64,000 bases of DNA from Dryocola clanedunensis subsp. sulfonylureivorans. Its GTDB lineage: Bacteria > Pseudomonadota > Gammaproteobacteria > Enterobacterales > Enterobacteriaceae. The DNA is taken from positions 237,280 to 301,279 of the forward strand of contig NZ_JAERMU010000003.1 in assembly GCF_016756775.1 (NCBI RefSeq). The letters are read 5' to 3'. The notes beneath the pieces are model-generated. The model worked only from the letters and a program-made list of their open reading frames with translations, was not told where the DNA came from and did not search any database. Positions 53,480 to 61,798 of this stretch are shown here, piece by piece (within the stretch, counting starts at the first letter, position 1; each line of letters opens with the position of its first letter). The position numbers and the translations under genes are program-made.

Positions 53480-53528
53480 ACAAATCAAACATTGAATGCA
53501 TTAAACGTAATGCTTAGTGGAGAGTGTG

Positions 53529-55559
53529 ATGCAACAGTTAACAAGCTATCTGGCAGGCGGCTGGGCGATGGGCCACGGAAAAGAACGTACGATAAATCAT
53601 GCGATTAGCGGCGAGGCGCTGTACCAGGTAACGAGCGAGGGGCTGGATATGGCTAAGGCGCGCCGCTACGCCATCGACCACGGCGGCACGGCGTTAAGCG
53701 CCATGACGTTCGTAGAGCGCGCCGCCATGCTGAAAGCCGTGGCGAAGCATTTGCTGGCTAACAAAGAGGCGTTCTATGAGATCTCCTGGCAGACGGGCGC
53801 CACGCGTGCCGACAGCTGGGTGGACATTGAAGGCGGTATCGGCACCCTTTTTGCCTACGCGGGCATGGGCAACCGCGAACTGCCGGACGACGTGCTGTGG
53901 CCGGAAGATGAAACGATCCCCCTCTCAAAGCAAGGTGGCTTTGCCGCCCGCCACGTGCTGACGTCGAAATCCGGCGTCGCCCTGCATATCAACGCGTTTA
54001 ACTTCCCGTGCTGGGGAATGCTGGAAAAGCTGGCACCAACCTGGCTTGCGGGCGTGCCTGCCATCATCAAACCAGGCACCGCCAGCGCGCAGGTTACGCA
54101 CGCGATGGTGAAGTCCATCGTCGAGTCCGGTCTGGTGCCGGATGGCGCCATCAGCCTCATCTGCGGCGGCGTCGGCAACCTGTTCGATCTGCTGGATGAG
54201 CAGGACGTGGTGACCTTCACCGGCTCCGCCAGCACCGGGCAAAAGTTACGTTGTCACCCTAATATCATCGCCCGCTCCGTACCCTTCACCATGGAGGCGG
54301 ACTCGCTTAACTGCTGCGTGCTTGGCGAGGACGTCTCCCCGGAACAGCCTGAGTTCGCGCTGTTCATCCGAGAGGTTGTACGTGAGATGACGGCTAAGGC
54401 CGGCCAAAAATGTACCGCTATTCGCCGTATTATGGTTCCCAGTCAGCAGCTGGAGAACGTCACCCTGGCGCTGAAGGCAAAACTGGAGAAAATCCAGCCC
54501 GGCGACCCGACGCAGGAAGGCGTGCGCATGGGCTCTCTGGTCAGCCTTGAGCAGCGTGATGACGTGCAGCAGAAAGTGGATCTGCTCTTAGCCGCGGGTT
54601 GCAAAGCCGTAGTCGGTGGCAAAGCGGATACTTCCACGGCTGGCGCTTTCTTCCCGCCTACTCTCCTGCTCTGCCAGCAGCCGGACGAGACGCCAGCCGT
54701 CCACGAGCTGGAAGCCTTTGGCCCGGTCGCGACCGTTATGCCTTATCGGGATGCAGAACATACAATGGCCCTGGCGCGCGCGGGCCAGGGCAGCCTTGCG
54801 GGAACGCTGGTCACCGCAGACGGGAATATCGCCCGCCAGTTTATTCTGGGCGCTGCCCGCGCGCATGGTCGTATTCAGGTGCTGAATCAGGAGTCGTCCG
54901 TCGAATCCACCGGCCACGGCTCGCCATTGCCGATGCTGGTTCACGGTGGGCCTGGTCGTGCGGGCGGCGGTGAAGAGCTGGGCGGCCTGCGAGCGGTGAA
55001 ACACTATATGCAGCGCACGGCGATTCAGGGCAGCCCGACCATGCTCGCCGCAGTCAGCAGGCAGTGGAGCTACGGCGCGGCGGTCACAGAAGATCCCGTT
55101 CATCCTTTCCGCAGGCACTTCGACGACTTACAGATTGGGGAGAGCCTGCTGACCGCGCGCCGGACCATCACCGAGGCGGATATCGTTAATTTCGCCAACC
55201 TGAGCGGCGACCATTTTTATGCCCACGTCGACAAGATCGGCGCTGCGGAGTCGTTTTTCGGCGAACGCGTGGCGCACGGCTACTTCGTGGTTTCTGCGGC
55301 GGCCGGGCTGTTTGTCGACCCGGGCGTCGGGCCGGTTATCGCCAACTACGGCATGGAAAACCTGCGCTTTATCGAACCGGTGAAAATCGGCGATACCATC
55401 CAGGTGCGCCTGACCTGCAAGCGCAAGACGGCTAAGCCGCAGAAAACGGCGGAGGACAGGCCCGTTGGCGTTGTGGAGTGGGCGGTTGAGGTGCTGAATC
55501 AGGACGGCCAGTCCGTGGCGCTCTATTCCATTCTGACGCTGGTCGCCCGCAAAGAATAA
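53529..55559 (+). CDS. paaZ: Bifunctional oxepin-CoA hydrolase / 3-oxo-5,6-dehydrosuberyl-CoA semialdehyde dehydrogenase
   Basis: 676 residues. The N-terminal aldehyde dehydrogenase domain holds [24 protein letters not shown] and the cysteine in [11 protein letters not shown]. The C-terminal MaoC-like hotdog hydratase (from about residue 530) holds [15 protein letters not shown] and [16 protein letters not shown]. It opens the oxepin ring and oxidises the resulting aldehyde. ATG 53529 has GGAGAG six bases upstream. Divergent from the main operon. Confidence 0.95.
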   Translation: MQQLTSYLAGGWAMGHGKERTINHAISGEALYQVTSEGLDMAKARRYAIDHGGTALSAMTFVERAAMLKAVAKHLLANKEAFYEISWQTGATRADSWVDIEGGIGTLFAYAGMGNRELPDDVLWPEDETIPLSKQGGFAARHVLTSKSGVALHINAFNFPCWGMLEKLAPTWLAGVPAIIKPGTASAQVTHAMVKSIVESGLVPDGAISLICGGVGNLFDLLDEQDVVTFTGSASTGQKLRCHPNIIARSVPFTMEADSLNCCVLGEDVSPEQPEFALFIREVVREMTAKAGQKCTAIRRIMVPSQQLENVTLALKAKLEKIQPGDPTQEGVRMGSLVSLEQRDDVQQKVDLLLAAGCKAVVGGKADTSTAGAFFPPTLLLCQQPDETPAVHELEAFGPVATVMPYRDAEHTMALARAGQGSLAGTLVTADGNIARQFILGAARAHGRIQVLNQESSVESTGHGSPLPMLVHGGPGRAGGGEELGGLRAVKHYMQRTAIQGSPTMLAAVSRQWSYGAAVTEDPVHPFRRHFDDLQIGESLLTARRTITEADIVNFANLSGDHFYAHVDKIGAAESFFGERVAHGYFVVSAAAGLFVDPGVGPVIANYGMENLRFIEPVKIGDTIQVRLTCKRKTAKPQKTAEDRPVGVVEWAVEVLNQDGQSVALYSILTLVARKE

Positions 55560-55561
55560 TT

Positions 55562-55622
55562 TGCCGGATGGCGCTGTGCTTATCCGGCCTACAACTCCGT
55601 AAACGCACAGTGTCATCCACCT
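55562..55622. repeat. REP-like pair between paaZ and tynA
   Basis: TGCCGGATGGCGCTGTGCTT with ATCCGGCCTACA, then ACGCACAGTGTCATCCACC. It is the only feature in the 187-base gap apart from the tynA leader. Confidence 0.7.
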
Positions 55623-55746
55623 AAAATTGGCAAAGCCAGCAAAGAGGTTGGCAAGCAGCGCCATATATCCCGCCTGAGAAGTTGTTATGTTGAATTCAGT
55701 CCCGTCCAGCAAGCACACAACAACAAACGCCAGGAGTGAGACCCGT

Positions 55747-58011
55747 ATGACTTTAACAACCGGAAAGAAAGCGCTGGCTGTAGCCATTGCCCTCATGACC
55801 TCCCCCGCGGCCTTTGCCCACGGCGGCGAGGCCCACATGGTGCCGATGGAGAAAACCCTGACGGAGTTCGGCGCGGACGTGCAGTGGGATGACTACGCGC
55901 AGATGTTTACCCTCGCCAAAGATGGCGCTTATGTAAAAGTTAAACCGAACGCCAAATCCGCCATTGTGAATGGCAAAACGCTGCAGCTGCAGGTGCCGGT
56001 GATCTTTAAAAACAAGACCGCGTATATCTCGGACGGGTTTATTAATGAAGTCTTCCAGTCGGGCCTGGATCAGACGTTCGCCGTGGAGAAGAAGCCGCAT
56101 CCGCTGAACTCCCTGACTTCCACCGAAATTGAAAAAGCGGTATCCATCGTTCAGGCTGCCCCTGACTTCAAACCAGGAATTCGCTTTACCGAGATCTCCC
56201 TGCATGAGCCGCCTAAAGAGCAGGTCTGGAAATTTGTCATGGATGGCACGCCGGTCACTGCCCCGCGCACCGCGGACGTTATCATGCTCGATGGAATGCA
56301 TATTATTGAAAGCACCGTAGATTTGGATGCCGGTAAAGTGCTCTCCTGGCAGCCGATTAAGGGCGCGCACGGCATGGTGCTGCTGGATGATTTCGCCACC
56401 GTGCAGTCCATCATCAACGGCAGTAAAGAGTTTGCCGAAGCGCTAAAAAAACATGGCGTGGACGATCCCACTAAAGTGATGACGACGCCGCTCACCGTCG
56501 GCTACTTCGACGGTAAAGATGGGCTGAAGCAGGACCAGCGGCTGCTGAAAGTGGTGAGCTATCTGAACACCGGCGACGGCAACTACTGGGCGCATCCAAT
56601 TGAAAATCTGGTGGCGGTCGTCGACCTGGAAGCGAAGAAAATCATCAAAATTGAGGAAGGCCCGGTCGTTCCGGTGCCGATGAATCCGCGCCCGTTCGAC
56701 GGACGTGACCGCACGGCGCCGGACATCAAACCGCTGGAGATTATCGAGCAGGAAGGGAAAAACTACACCATCACCGGCGATACCGTTCACTGGCAGAACT
56801 GGGACTTCCACCTGCGCCTTAACTCCCGCGTTGGGCCGATTCTGTCCACCGTGACCTATAACGATAGCGGTACGAAACGCAAAATCATGTACGAAGGCTC
56901 GCTCGGCGGCATGATCGTACCTTACGGCGACCCGGACGTGGGCTGGTATTTTAAGGCGTATCTGGATGCCGGTGATTACGGCATGGGGACGCTGACTTCA
57001 CCTGTCGCGCGGGGCAAAGATGCGCCGGGCAACGCCGTGCTGCTCGATGAAACCATCGCCGATTACACTGGCAAACCGACGACCATCCCGCACGCCATCG
57101 CCATCTTCGAGCGCTACGCCGGGCCGGAGTATAAACATCAGGAGATGGGCCAGCCGAACGTCAGCACCGAGCGCCGCGAGCTGGTGGTACGCTGGATAAG
57201 CACCGTGGGTAACTACGACTATATCTTCGACTGGGTCTTCCACCAGAACGGCACCATCGGTATTGACGCCGGGGCGACGGGGATTGAAGCGGTGAAAGGC
57301 GTGAAGGCAAAAACCATGCATGATGCCACCGCCAAAGATGACACGAAGTACGGCACGCTGATCGACCATAATATTGTCGGCACCACCCACCAGCACATTT
57401 ACAACTTCCGTCTGGATCTGGACGTGGACGGCGAGAATAACAAGCTGGTGGCGCTGGACCCGGAAGTCAAACCCAATACCGCCGGTGGCCCGCGCACCAG
57501 CACCATGCAAATCAGGCAGTACGACATTAATAGCGAGCAGGAAGCCGCACAAAAATTCGACCCCAGCACCATCCGCCTGCTGAGTAACACCATGAAAGAG
57601 AACAAAATGGGCAACCCGGTTTCCTACCAGATTATCCCCTACGCAGGCGGCACGCATCCGGTGGCGACGGGCGCGAAGTTTGCCCCTGACGAGTGGATTT
57701 ATCATCGACTGAGCTTTATGGACAGGCAGCTGTGGGTAACGCGTTATAACCAGGACGAACGCTACCCGGAAGGGAAATACCCGAATCGTTCGGCACATGA
57801 CACCGGCCTGGGCCAGTACACAAAGGACAACCAGACGCTGAACGACAGCGATGATGTGGTCTGGATGACTACCGGCACCACCCACGTCGCCCGCGCCGAG
57901 GAGTGGCCAGTCATGCCAACGGAATGGGTTCACGCGCTGCTGAAGCCGTGGAACTTCTTTAACGAAACGCCAACGCTGAACCTGAACGGGAAGAAGGAGA
58001 AGCAAGGGTAA
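55747..58011 (+). CDS. tynA: Primary-amine oxidase (copper/topaquinone), periplasmic
   Basis: 754 residues. The Sec signal ends near SPAAFA. The topaquinone precursor is Y490 in STVGNYDYIF. Copper ligands are H548 and H550 in THQHIYNF and H713 in GTTHVARAEEWP. The catalytic base is D407 in AYLDAGDYG. Spacings between these residues equal those of the E. coli enzyme (83, 58 and 223). It oxidises phenylethylamine and related amines to aldehydes, ammonia and hydrogen peroxide in the periplasm. AGGAG lies ten bases upstream of the start. FeaB, FeaR and other partners are not next to it. Confidence 0.96.
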   Translation: MTLTTGKKALAVAIALMTSPAAFAHGGEAHMVPMEKTLTEFGADVQWDDYAQMFTLAKDGAYVKVKPNAKSAIVNGKTLQLQVPVIFKNKTAYISDGFINEVFQSGLDQTFAVEKKPHPLNSLTSTEIEKAVSIVQAAPDFKPGIRFTEISLHEPPKEQVWKFVMDGTPVTAPRTADVIMLDGMHIIESTVDLDAGKVLSWQPIKGAHGMVLLDDFATVQSIINGSKEFAEALKKHGVDDPTKVMTTPLTVGYFDGKDGLKQDQRLLKVVSYLNTGDGNYWAHPIENLVAVVDLEAKKIIKIEEGPVVPVPMNPRPFDGRDRTAPDIKPLEIIEQEGKNYTITGDTVHWQNWDFHLRLNSRVGPILSTVTYNDSGTKRKIMYEGSLGGMIVPYGDPDVGWYFKAYLDAGDYGMGTLTSPVARGKDAPGNAVLLDETIADYTGKPTTIPHAIAIFERYAGPEYKHQEMGQPNVSTERRELVVRWISTVGNYDYIFDWVFHQNGTIGIDAGATGIEAVKGVKAKTMHDATAKDDTKYGTLIDHNIVGTTHQHIYNFRLDLDVDGENNKLVALDPEVKPNTAGGPRTSTMQIRQYDINSEQEAAQKFDPSTIRLLSNTMKENKMGNPVSYQIIPYAGGTHPVATGAKFAPDEWIYHRLSFMDRQLWVTRYNQDERYPEGKYPNRSAHDTGLGQYTKDNQTLNDSDDVVWMTTGTTHVARAEEWPVMPTEWVHALLKPWNFFNETPTLNLNGKKEKQG

Positions 58012-58014
58012 ATC

Positions 58015-58049
58015 TGCCGGATGGATGAGCGACGCGTCATCCATCGGCA
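58015..58049. repeat. Long palindrome after tynA
   Basis: TGCCGGATGGATGA and TCATCCATCGGCA pair almost fully around an eight-base loop. It is REP-like, with no T run, and may protect or end the tynA message. Confidence 0.7.
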
Positions 58050-58068
58050 ACGATTGCCCTGCTTGATG

Positions 58069-58099
58069 AAGGTCTAAATAAAGTCTATATTTAGTCCTT
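58069..58099. promoter_or_regulatory. Candidate operator of the Phd/ParE-type pair
   Basis: AAGGTCTAAAT and ATTTAGTCCTT are inverted arms with one mismatch, nine bases apart. The right arm ends ten bases before the AAGGAG of the antitoxin gene. The position suits antitoxin self-repression. Confidence 0.55.
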
Positions 58100-58122
58100 C
58101 ATTCGTTTTAAGGAGAGTGATG

Positions 58123-58362
58123 ATGAGAATTGAAACGATCAGCTACGTTAAGAAAAATGCCGCATCTCTTGATGTTTCCGAACCCATCCTCGTCACGCAA
58201 AATGGTATCCCAGCTTACGTTATCGAGTCCTGGGAAGTGCAGCAGGAACGCGAGAACGCCATTGCCCTGCTCAAACTGATGACGTTGTCAGAACAAGACA
58301 AAGCCGAAGGCAAGGTTTTCACCAAAGACGAACTGCTGGCAGATTTAGGCATTAACAAATAA
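58123..58362 (+). CDS. Phd/YefM-family antitoxin
   Basis: 79 residues. MRIETISYVKKNAASLD and EPILVTQNGIPAYVIES are the Phd/YefM fold, and the C-terminal charged tail (LSEQDKAEGKVFTKDEL) would neutralise the toxin. GTG 58117, ATG 58120 and ATG 58123 are tandem starts; AGGAG favours 58123. The toxin gene follows by 15 bases. Confidence 0.82.
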   Translation: MRIETISYVKKNAASLDVSEPILVTQNGIPAYVIESWEVQQERENAIALLKLMTLSEQDKAEGKVFTKDELLADLGINK

Positions 58363-58377
58363 TAATCAGGATCTTAT

Positions 58378-58710
58378 ATGGACAGTAAGAAGATTGTTAT
58401 TGAGTACACCAGGACAGCAAAAGAGACGCTAAGGACGATTGCCAGTTTTCTGCAAATCACCGGTGGTGATTTAAAGATCATTTCTGACACGCTTGCAGTC
58501 TTCGAATCAAAAGCCCGTGAATTTCCACTTGGTAGCCAGATTTGCCCGGAACTGTTGAATCTTGGCTGCGCAAAGTATCGTGAATGTAATACCGAACAGG
58601 GATATCGGGTTATTTATTCGGTCGATAATAATCTCCTCACGGTCCATGCCGTCCTTGCCCAGCGCCAGGATATCAAACAGCTTTTGTTTAAGAGACTGAT
58701 CCAACCTTAA
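58378..58710 (+). CDS. RelE/ParE-family toxin
   Basis: 110 residues. IEYTRTAKETLRTIASFLQ is the opening helix, LNLGCAKYRECNTEQGYRVIYSVDNNLLTVHAVLAQRQD the RelE-like sheet with basic and aromatic residues. It is either a ribosome-dependent mRNA endonuclease or a gyrase poison. Its partner is the adjacent Phd-like antitoxin, and together they occupy the downstream side of tynA. Confidence 0.82.
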   Translation: MDSKKIVIEYTRTAKETLRTIASFLQITGGDLKIISDTLAVFESKAREFPLGSQICPELLNLGCAKYRECNTEQGYRVIYSVDNNLLTVHAVLAQRQDIKQLLFKRLIQP

Positions 58711-58849
58711 TCAGGCCAGCAGGCCCATACGCAAGACGTTGCATACCACAATATTTACATCACATTACCGCGTTTTGCAGGAGCGGCGAGTCGCCGGGTA
58801 ACAGCATTTGCGGCTATGCTTAGGGCAATTTTAGCCCGAGGAGAGAAGC

Positions 58850-59605
58850 ATGCAGGACTGGAACCCGGCACTTTATCTGCAGTTTGAAGCAGAGCGCACC
58901 CGCCCGGCAGCCGAACTGGCCGCGCGTATTAATCACCCTTTTGCAAAGCGGATTTCTGATTTAGGCTGCGGTCCGGGCAACAGCACCGCGCTGCTGCATG
59001 AACTGTGGCCCGACGCGCAGGTTACCGGCTTAGACAACTCCCCCGCCATGCTTGAAAAAGCCTCCGCCGCCTTGCCTGGCTGTAAGTTTGAGCAGGCAGA
59101 TATTGCCCGGTGGCAGCCGGAAGAAAAGCAGGATGTGATTTTTGCCAACGCCTCGTTGCAGTGGATCGGCAACCATCGCGTTTTATTCCCGCATCTGGCA
59201 GAACAGCTTGCGGAAAGTGGCGTACTGGCCGTGCAGATGCCGGATAACTGGCAGGAGCCGACGCACGGCTTTATGCGCCAGGTTGCCAGCGAGCTGGGTA
59301 ACCCACCCGCCGGGCGCGAAGCACTGCTGGAAGCCAATGAGTATTACGATTTACTGACCGAGCAAGGCTGCCGCGTGGATATCTGGCGCACAACCTATTT
59401 CCACGTTATGCCGTCGCATCAGGCGATTATCGACTGGCTAAGTTCTACCGGCCTGCGGCCTTACCTGGCCAATCTCGACGCCATTCAGCAGAAGGCGTTT
59501 CTGGAGCGCTATCACCACCTGCTGCAACAGGCTTACCCGGTGCAGAAGGACGGCAACGTGCTGATGCTCTTCCCGCGCCTGTTTATTATTGCTCGTAAAA
59601 CTTAG
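58850..59605 (+). CDS. tam: Trans-aconitate 2-methyltransferase
   Basis: 251 residues, one shorter than E. coli Tam. SAM fold with [20 protein letters not shown], and [23 protein letters not shown] at the N-terminus. It methylates trans-aconitate, which otherwise inhibits aconitase. GAGGAGAGAAGC precedes the start. Confidence 0.94.
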   Translation: MQDWNPALYLQFEAERTRPAAELAARINHPFAKRISDLGCGPGNSTALLHELWPDAQVTGLDNSPAMLEKASAALPGCKFEQADIARWQPEEKQDVIFANASLQWIGNHRVLFPHLAEQLAESGVLAVQMPDNWQEPTHGFMRQVASELGNPPAGREALLEANEYYDLLTEQGCRVDIWRTTYFHVMPSHQAIIDWLSSTGLRPYLANLDAIQQKAFLERYHHLLQQAYPVQKDGNVLMLFPRLFIIARKT

Positions 59606-59642
59606 GCTGACGAAGCTGCCCTTTAGCAGGGCAGCCTGATGA

Positions 59643-60077
59643 TTATCTGCTCGCCAGGTACTGCAGGCGACGGTTACGCAGCGCGTCGTAGCACCAGTTA
59701 TAGACAACCGTGTACGGCAGGAAGAACAGGAAGAAGCCGATCTCGACCATAAACGCCTTCAGTAAAGTCACGTCCAGCATCCACGCCGCAAGCGGCAGGC
59801 CGATTAAAATAAAGCCGCCTTCGAAGCCCAGCGCGTGGGCTATGCGCAGCGGCAGGCGACGGGGCTGGCCGACCGGGAAGAATTTGTCGAAGCCGGTGTT
59901 GTAGATGATATTCCAGATCATCGCAACGGTTGCCAGCATGACGGCCAGCGCCCCCATCTGGAAAATAGGTTTGTTCATCAGCCACGCGGCGGCAGGGGCT
60001 GAGATACAGATGGCGATGACTTCGAAGCCGACCGCGTGCAGCACGCGCTCAGCGAAAGATCTTTTTTGAGAATGCAT
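59643..60077 (-). CDS. PACE-family multidrug/biocide efflux protein
   Basis: 144 residues, four membrane helices in two tandem BTP halves: RSFAERVLHAVGFEVIAICISAP with TVAMIWNIIYNTGFDK, then RIAHALGFEGGFILIGLPLAAW with YTVVYNWCYD. This doubled pattern, with the conserved glutamate in helix 1 (GFEV), is that of AceI-like proteins that export chlorhexidine or polyamines. GGAG lies seven bases upstream of ATG 60077; the longer frame is chance. It is divergent from a LysR regulator. Confidence 0.9.
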   Translation of the reverse strand: MHSQKRSFAERVLHAVGFEVIAICISAPAAAWLMNKPIFQMGALAVMLATVAMIWNIIYNTGFDKFFPVGQPRRLPLRIAHALGFEGGFILIGLPLAAWMLDVTLLKAFMVEIGFFLFFLPYTVVYNWCYDALRNRRLQYLASR

Positions 60078-60147
60078 AAAATAACTCCGGTGTGTTGCCT
60101 TGCGCCCTATTCTCATCGTAATTCCTGATAGAATGAAATGAATAGCC

Positions 60148-60162
60148 ATCGATAAAAGCGAT
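60148..60162. promoter_or_regulatory. Candidate LysR-type operator
   Basis: ATCG-N7-CGAT, a 15-base dyad with the T-N11-A form of LysR-regulator sites. It lies five bases before the LysR start and in the divergent gap to the PACE pump. Confidence 0.5.
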
Positions 60163-60167
60163 AGATA

Positions 60168-61034
60168 ATGCACTTCTCCCCCGAGTCTCTTGAGGCATTC
60201 CTGCAGGCTGTAGAAACCGGATCTTTCTCCGCTGCCGCCCGCAAGCTGCGCAAAAGCCAGTCCACCATCAGTAATGCTATCGCTAATCTCGAGGCAGATT
60301 TGGGGATTACGCTGTTTGACCGCAGCAGCCGCCAGCCGGTGCTCACCTCGCAGGGCCACCGCGTGCTGCCCTACGTGCAGTCGATTATCGCCGCCAGCGA
60401 ACGGCTGGATGAAGTGTCGGTGCGGCTGGCGGGCAACATCGAACCGCGCCTGAGCTTCGTGCTTTCGGACGTCTGGCAAACCGCCCATCATGAATCGATC
60501 CTCAAGCGCTTCTCCGAAAAATTTCCGGATATTGAGTTCGAGTGTCTGATTGCCGAAGACGAGGACGTCATAGATCTGATTCAGTCGGGCCGCGCCCACG
60601 TCGGCGTGCTGCGCGTGCAGGAGCGTTATCCGGTGGACGTCACCGTTGCACGTTTGCAGGTTGGCGCCGATATGTCGATTTTTCTGCACCGGGAGCATGA
60701 ACTGGCGCAGCTGCCGGCCGTGGAACTGGACCAGCTGCATACCGTGCGCCAGCTGTGCCTGAAAACCTATAAGGACCCGACGCGGCAGACGGGCGGCGGC
60801 CCGGCCTGGTCATCCCCCTCTCTGCTGATGCTGCTGGAGATGGCGGAGCAGGGTTTCGGCTGGGGAATTTTGCCGCGCTGGCTGGTGCAGCAGTTCGGCC
60901 ATAGCGTGCTTAAAGAGCTGCCGGTGGCGGGCTGGCCGCAGCGCATTGACGTGGACGTGATATGGTCCAATAAGGTGCCGCCGGGGGCGGCGGGACGCTG
61001 GATGATTGACCAGCTGCGGGCGCAGCAGGCCTGA
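60168..61034 (+). CDS. LysR-family regulator, probable control of the PACE pump
   Basis: 288 residues. N-terminal HTH (LEAFLQAVETGSFSAAARKLRKSQSTISNAIANLEADLGITLFDRSSR) and an effector domain (LSFVLSDVWQT, GRAHVGVLRVQ, EQGFGWGILPRWLV). LysR genes divergent from PACE pumps usually activate them on exposure to the substrate; this is inferred here from position. Confidence 0.88.
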   Translation: MHFSPESLEAFLQAVETGSFSAAARKLRKSQSTISNAIANLEADLGITLFDRSSRQPVLTSQGHRVLPYVQSIIAASERLDEVSVRLAGNIEPRLSFVLSDVWQTAHHESILKRFSEKFPDIEFECLIAEDEDVIDLIQSGRAHVGVLRVQERYPVDVTVARLQVGADMSIFLHREHELAQLPAVELDQLHTVRQLCLKTYKDPTRQTGGGPAWSSPSLLMLLEMAEQGFGWGILPRWLVQQFGHSVLKELPVAGWPQRIDVDVIWSNKVPPGAAGRWMIDQLRAQQA

Positions 61035-61120
61035 GCCAGGCGGTGAACATTCCTAAAGCGGCTGGCAGGTTCCGGGCTTTGGCTATACTCAATGGTGAAT
61101 ACACACCTAAGGAGTCCGAC

Positions 61121-61369
61121 ATGTTTGAGAAAGCCGAAGATAAATTGAACGAAGCAGCGGGTAAAGCACAGGAAGTTTTCGGTCGCGAGACTAACCGTCC
61201 GGACCACGCTGCGGCGGGTGCGGCAAAAAAATATGCCTCGCAGGCGAGCTACGCCGTAAGGGATGCCGCAGACACCGTGCGCGATCAGGTTTCCTCTAAC
61301 CCACTGGGTGGCTTAGCCGTCGCTGGCGCGATTGGCGTGGTAATTGGCTTTTTATTAGGCCGTAAATAA
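61121..61369 (+). CDS. DUF883 / ElaB-YqjD-like membrane-anchored protein
   Basis: 82 residues. A charged amphipathic N-terminus (MFEKAEDKLNEAAGKAQEVFG, repeats of A, K and D) precedes a single C-terminal glycine-rich helix, GLAVAGAIGVVIGFLLGRK. That is the ElaB/YqjD/YgaM layout; YqjD associates with ribosomes at the membrane in stationary phase. AAGGAG seven bases before ATG 61121 fixes the start. A strong terminator follows. Confidence 0.85.
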   Translation: MFEKAEDKLNEAAGKAQEVFGRETNRPDHAAAGAAKKYASQASYAVRDAADTVRDQVSSNPLGGLAVAGAIGVVIGFLLGRK

Positions 61370-61407
61370 CCGCACTCTGTTTGCCGATAGTTCATAAGCA
61401 ATAAATT

Positions 61408-61438
61408 AAAAAGCCACCGTCTGAGACGGTGGCTTTTT
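61408..61438. terminator. Bidirectional Rho-independent terminator
   Basis: AAAAAGCCACCGTC and GACGGTGGCTTTTT form a perfect stem with a TGA loop. It serves the DUF883 gene and the convergent ydiH-like gene. Confidence 0.9.
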
Positions 61439-61457
61439 GACAACAGGAGCTCAGGAA

Positions 61458-61646
61458 TCAATGAATACCGAGGCTGTGTGCGTGGGAAATTTCTTCGCGC
61501 AGTTCAAGAGACGTCAGCTCCATTAAGTCCGCAAACTCAAGCTTAAGCTGGTTGAACTTGACCAGGTACTGGGCCGGGGTCAGGTTCTCTGCTTCGCGAC
61601 GGAGAAATTCAAACGCAAGCGTGGCCGGGCTGGTTTTGGTATTCAT
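61458..61646 (-). CDS. ydiH: Small YdiH-like protein of unknown function
   Basis: 62 residues. Opens MNTKTSPATLAFEFLRREAE and continues LTPAQYLVKFNQLKLEFADL, ending EISHAHSLGIH. The length and the alternating pattern recall E. coli YdiH as I remember it; the name is less certain than the gene. Likely cytosolic and helical. ATG 61646 has GAGG nine bases upstream; the longer frame to 61751 runs into an AT-rich promoter region. Confidence 0.6.
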   Translation of the reverse strand: MNTKTSPATLAFEFLRREAENLTPAQYLVKFNQLKLEFADLMELTSLELREEISHAHSLGIH

Positions 61647-61762
61647 TGCAATCCTCAATATGTTCGTTGTGAAACCGGCAATAATTGTAGCATAAATAGC
61701 CAGCTCAAAAAAACCATCAATCTTAGTGTGGTCAGCCCCAGCACCATCCACCTTTTACCAGC

Positions 61763-61796
61763 CGTAGGGTGGATAAGCGCCAGCGTCATCAACCCT
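61763..61796. repeat. REP-like element between dcp and the ydiH-like gene
   Basis: CGTAGGGTGGATAAGCGCCA with GCGTCATCAACCC, directly after the dcp stop codon. Confidence 0.7.
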
Positions 61797-61798
61797 TG

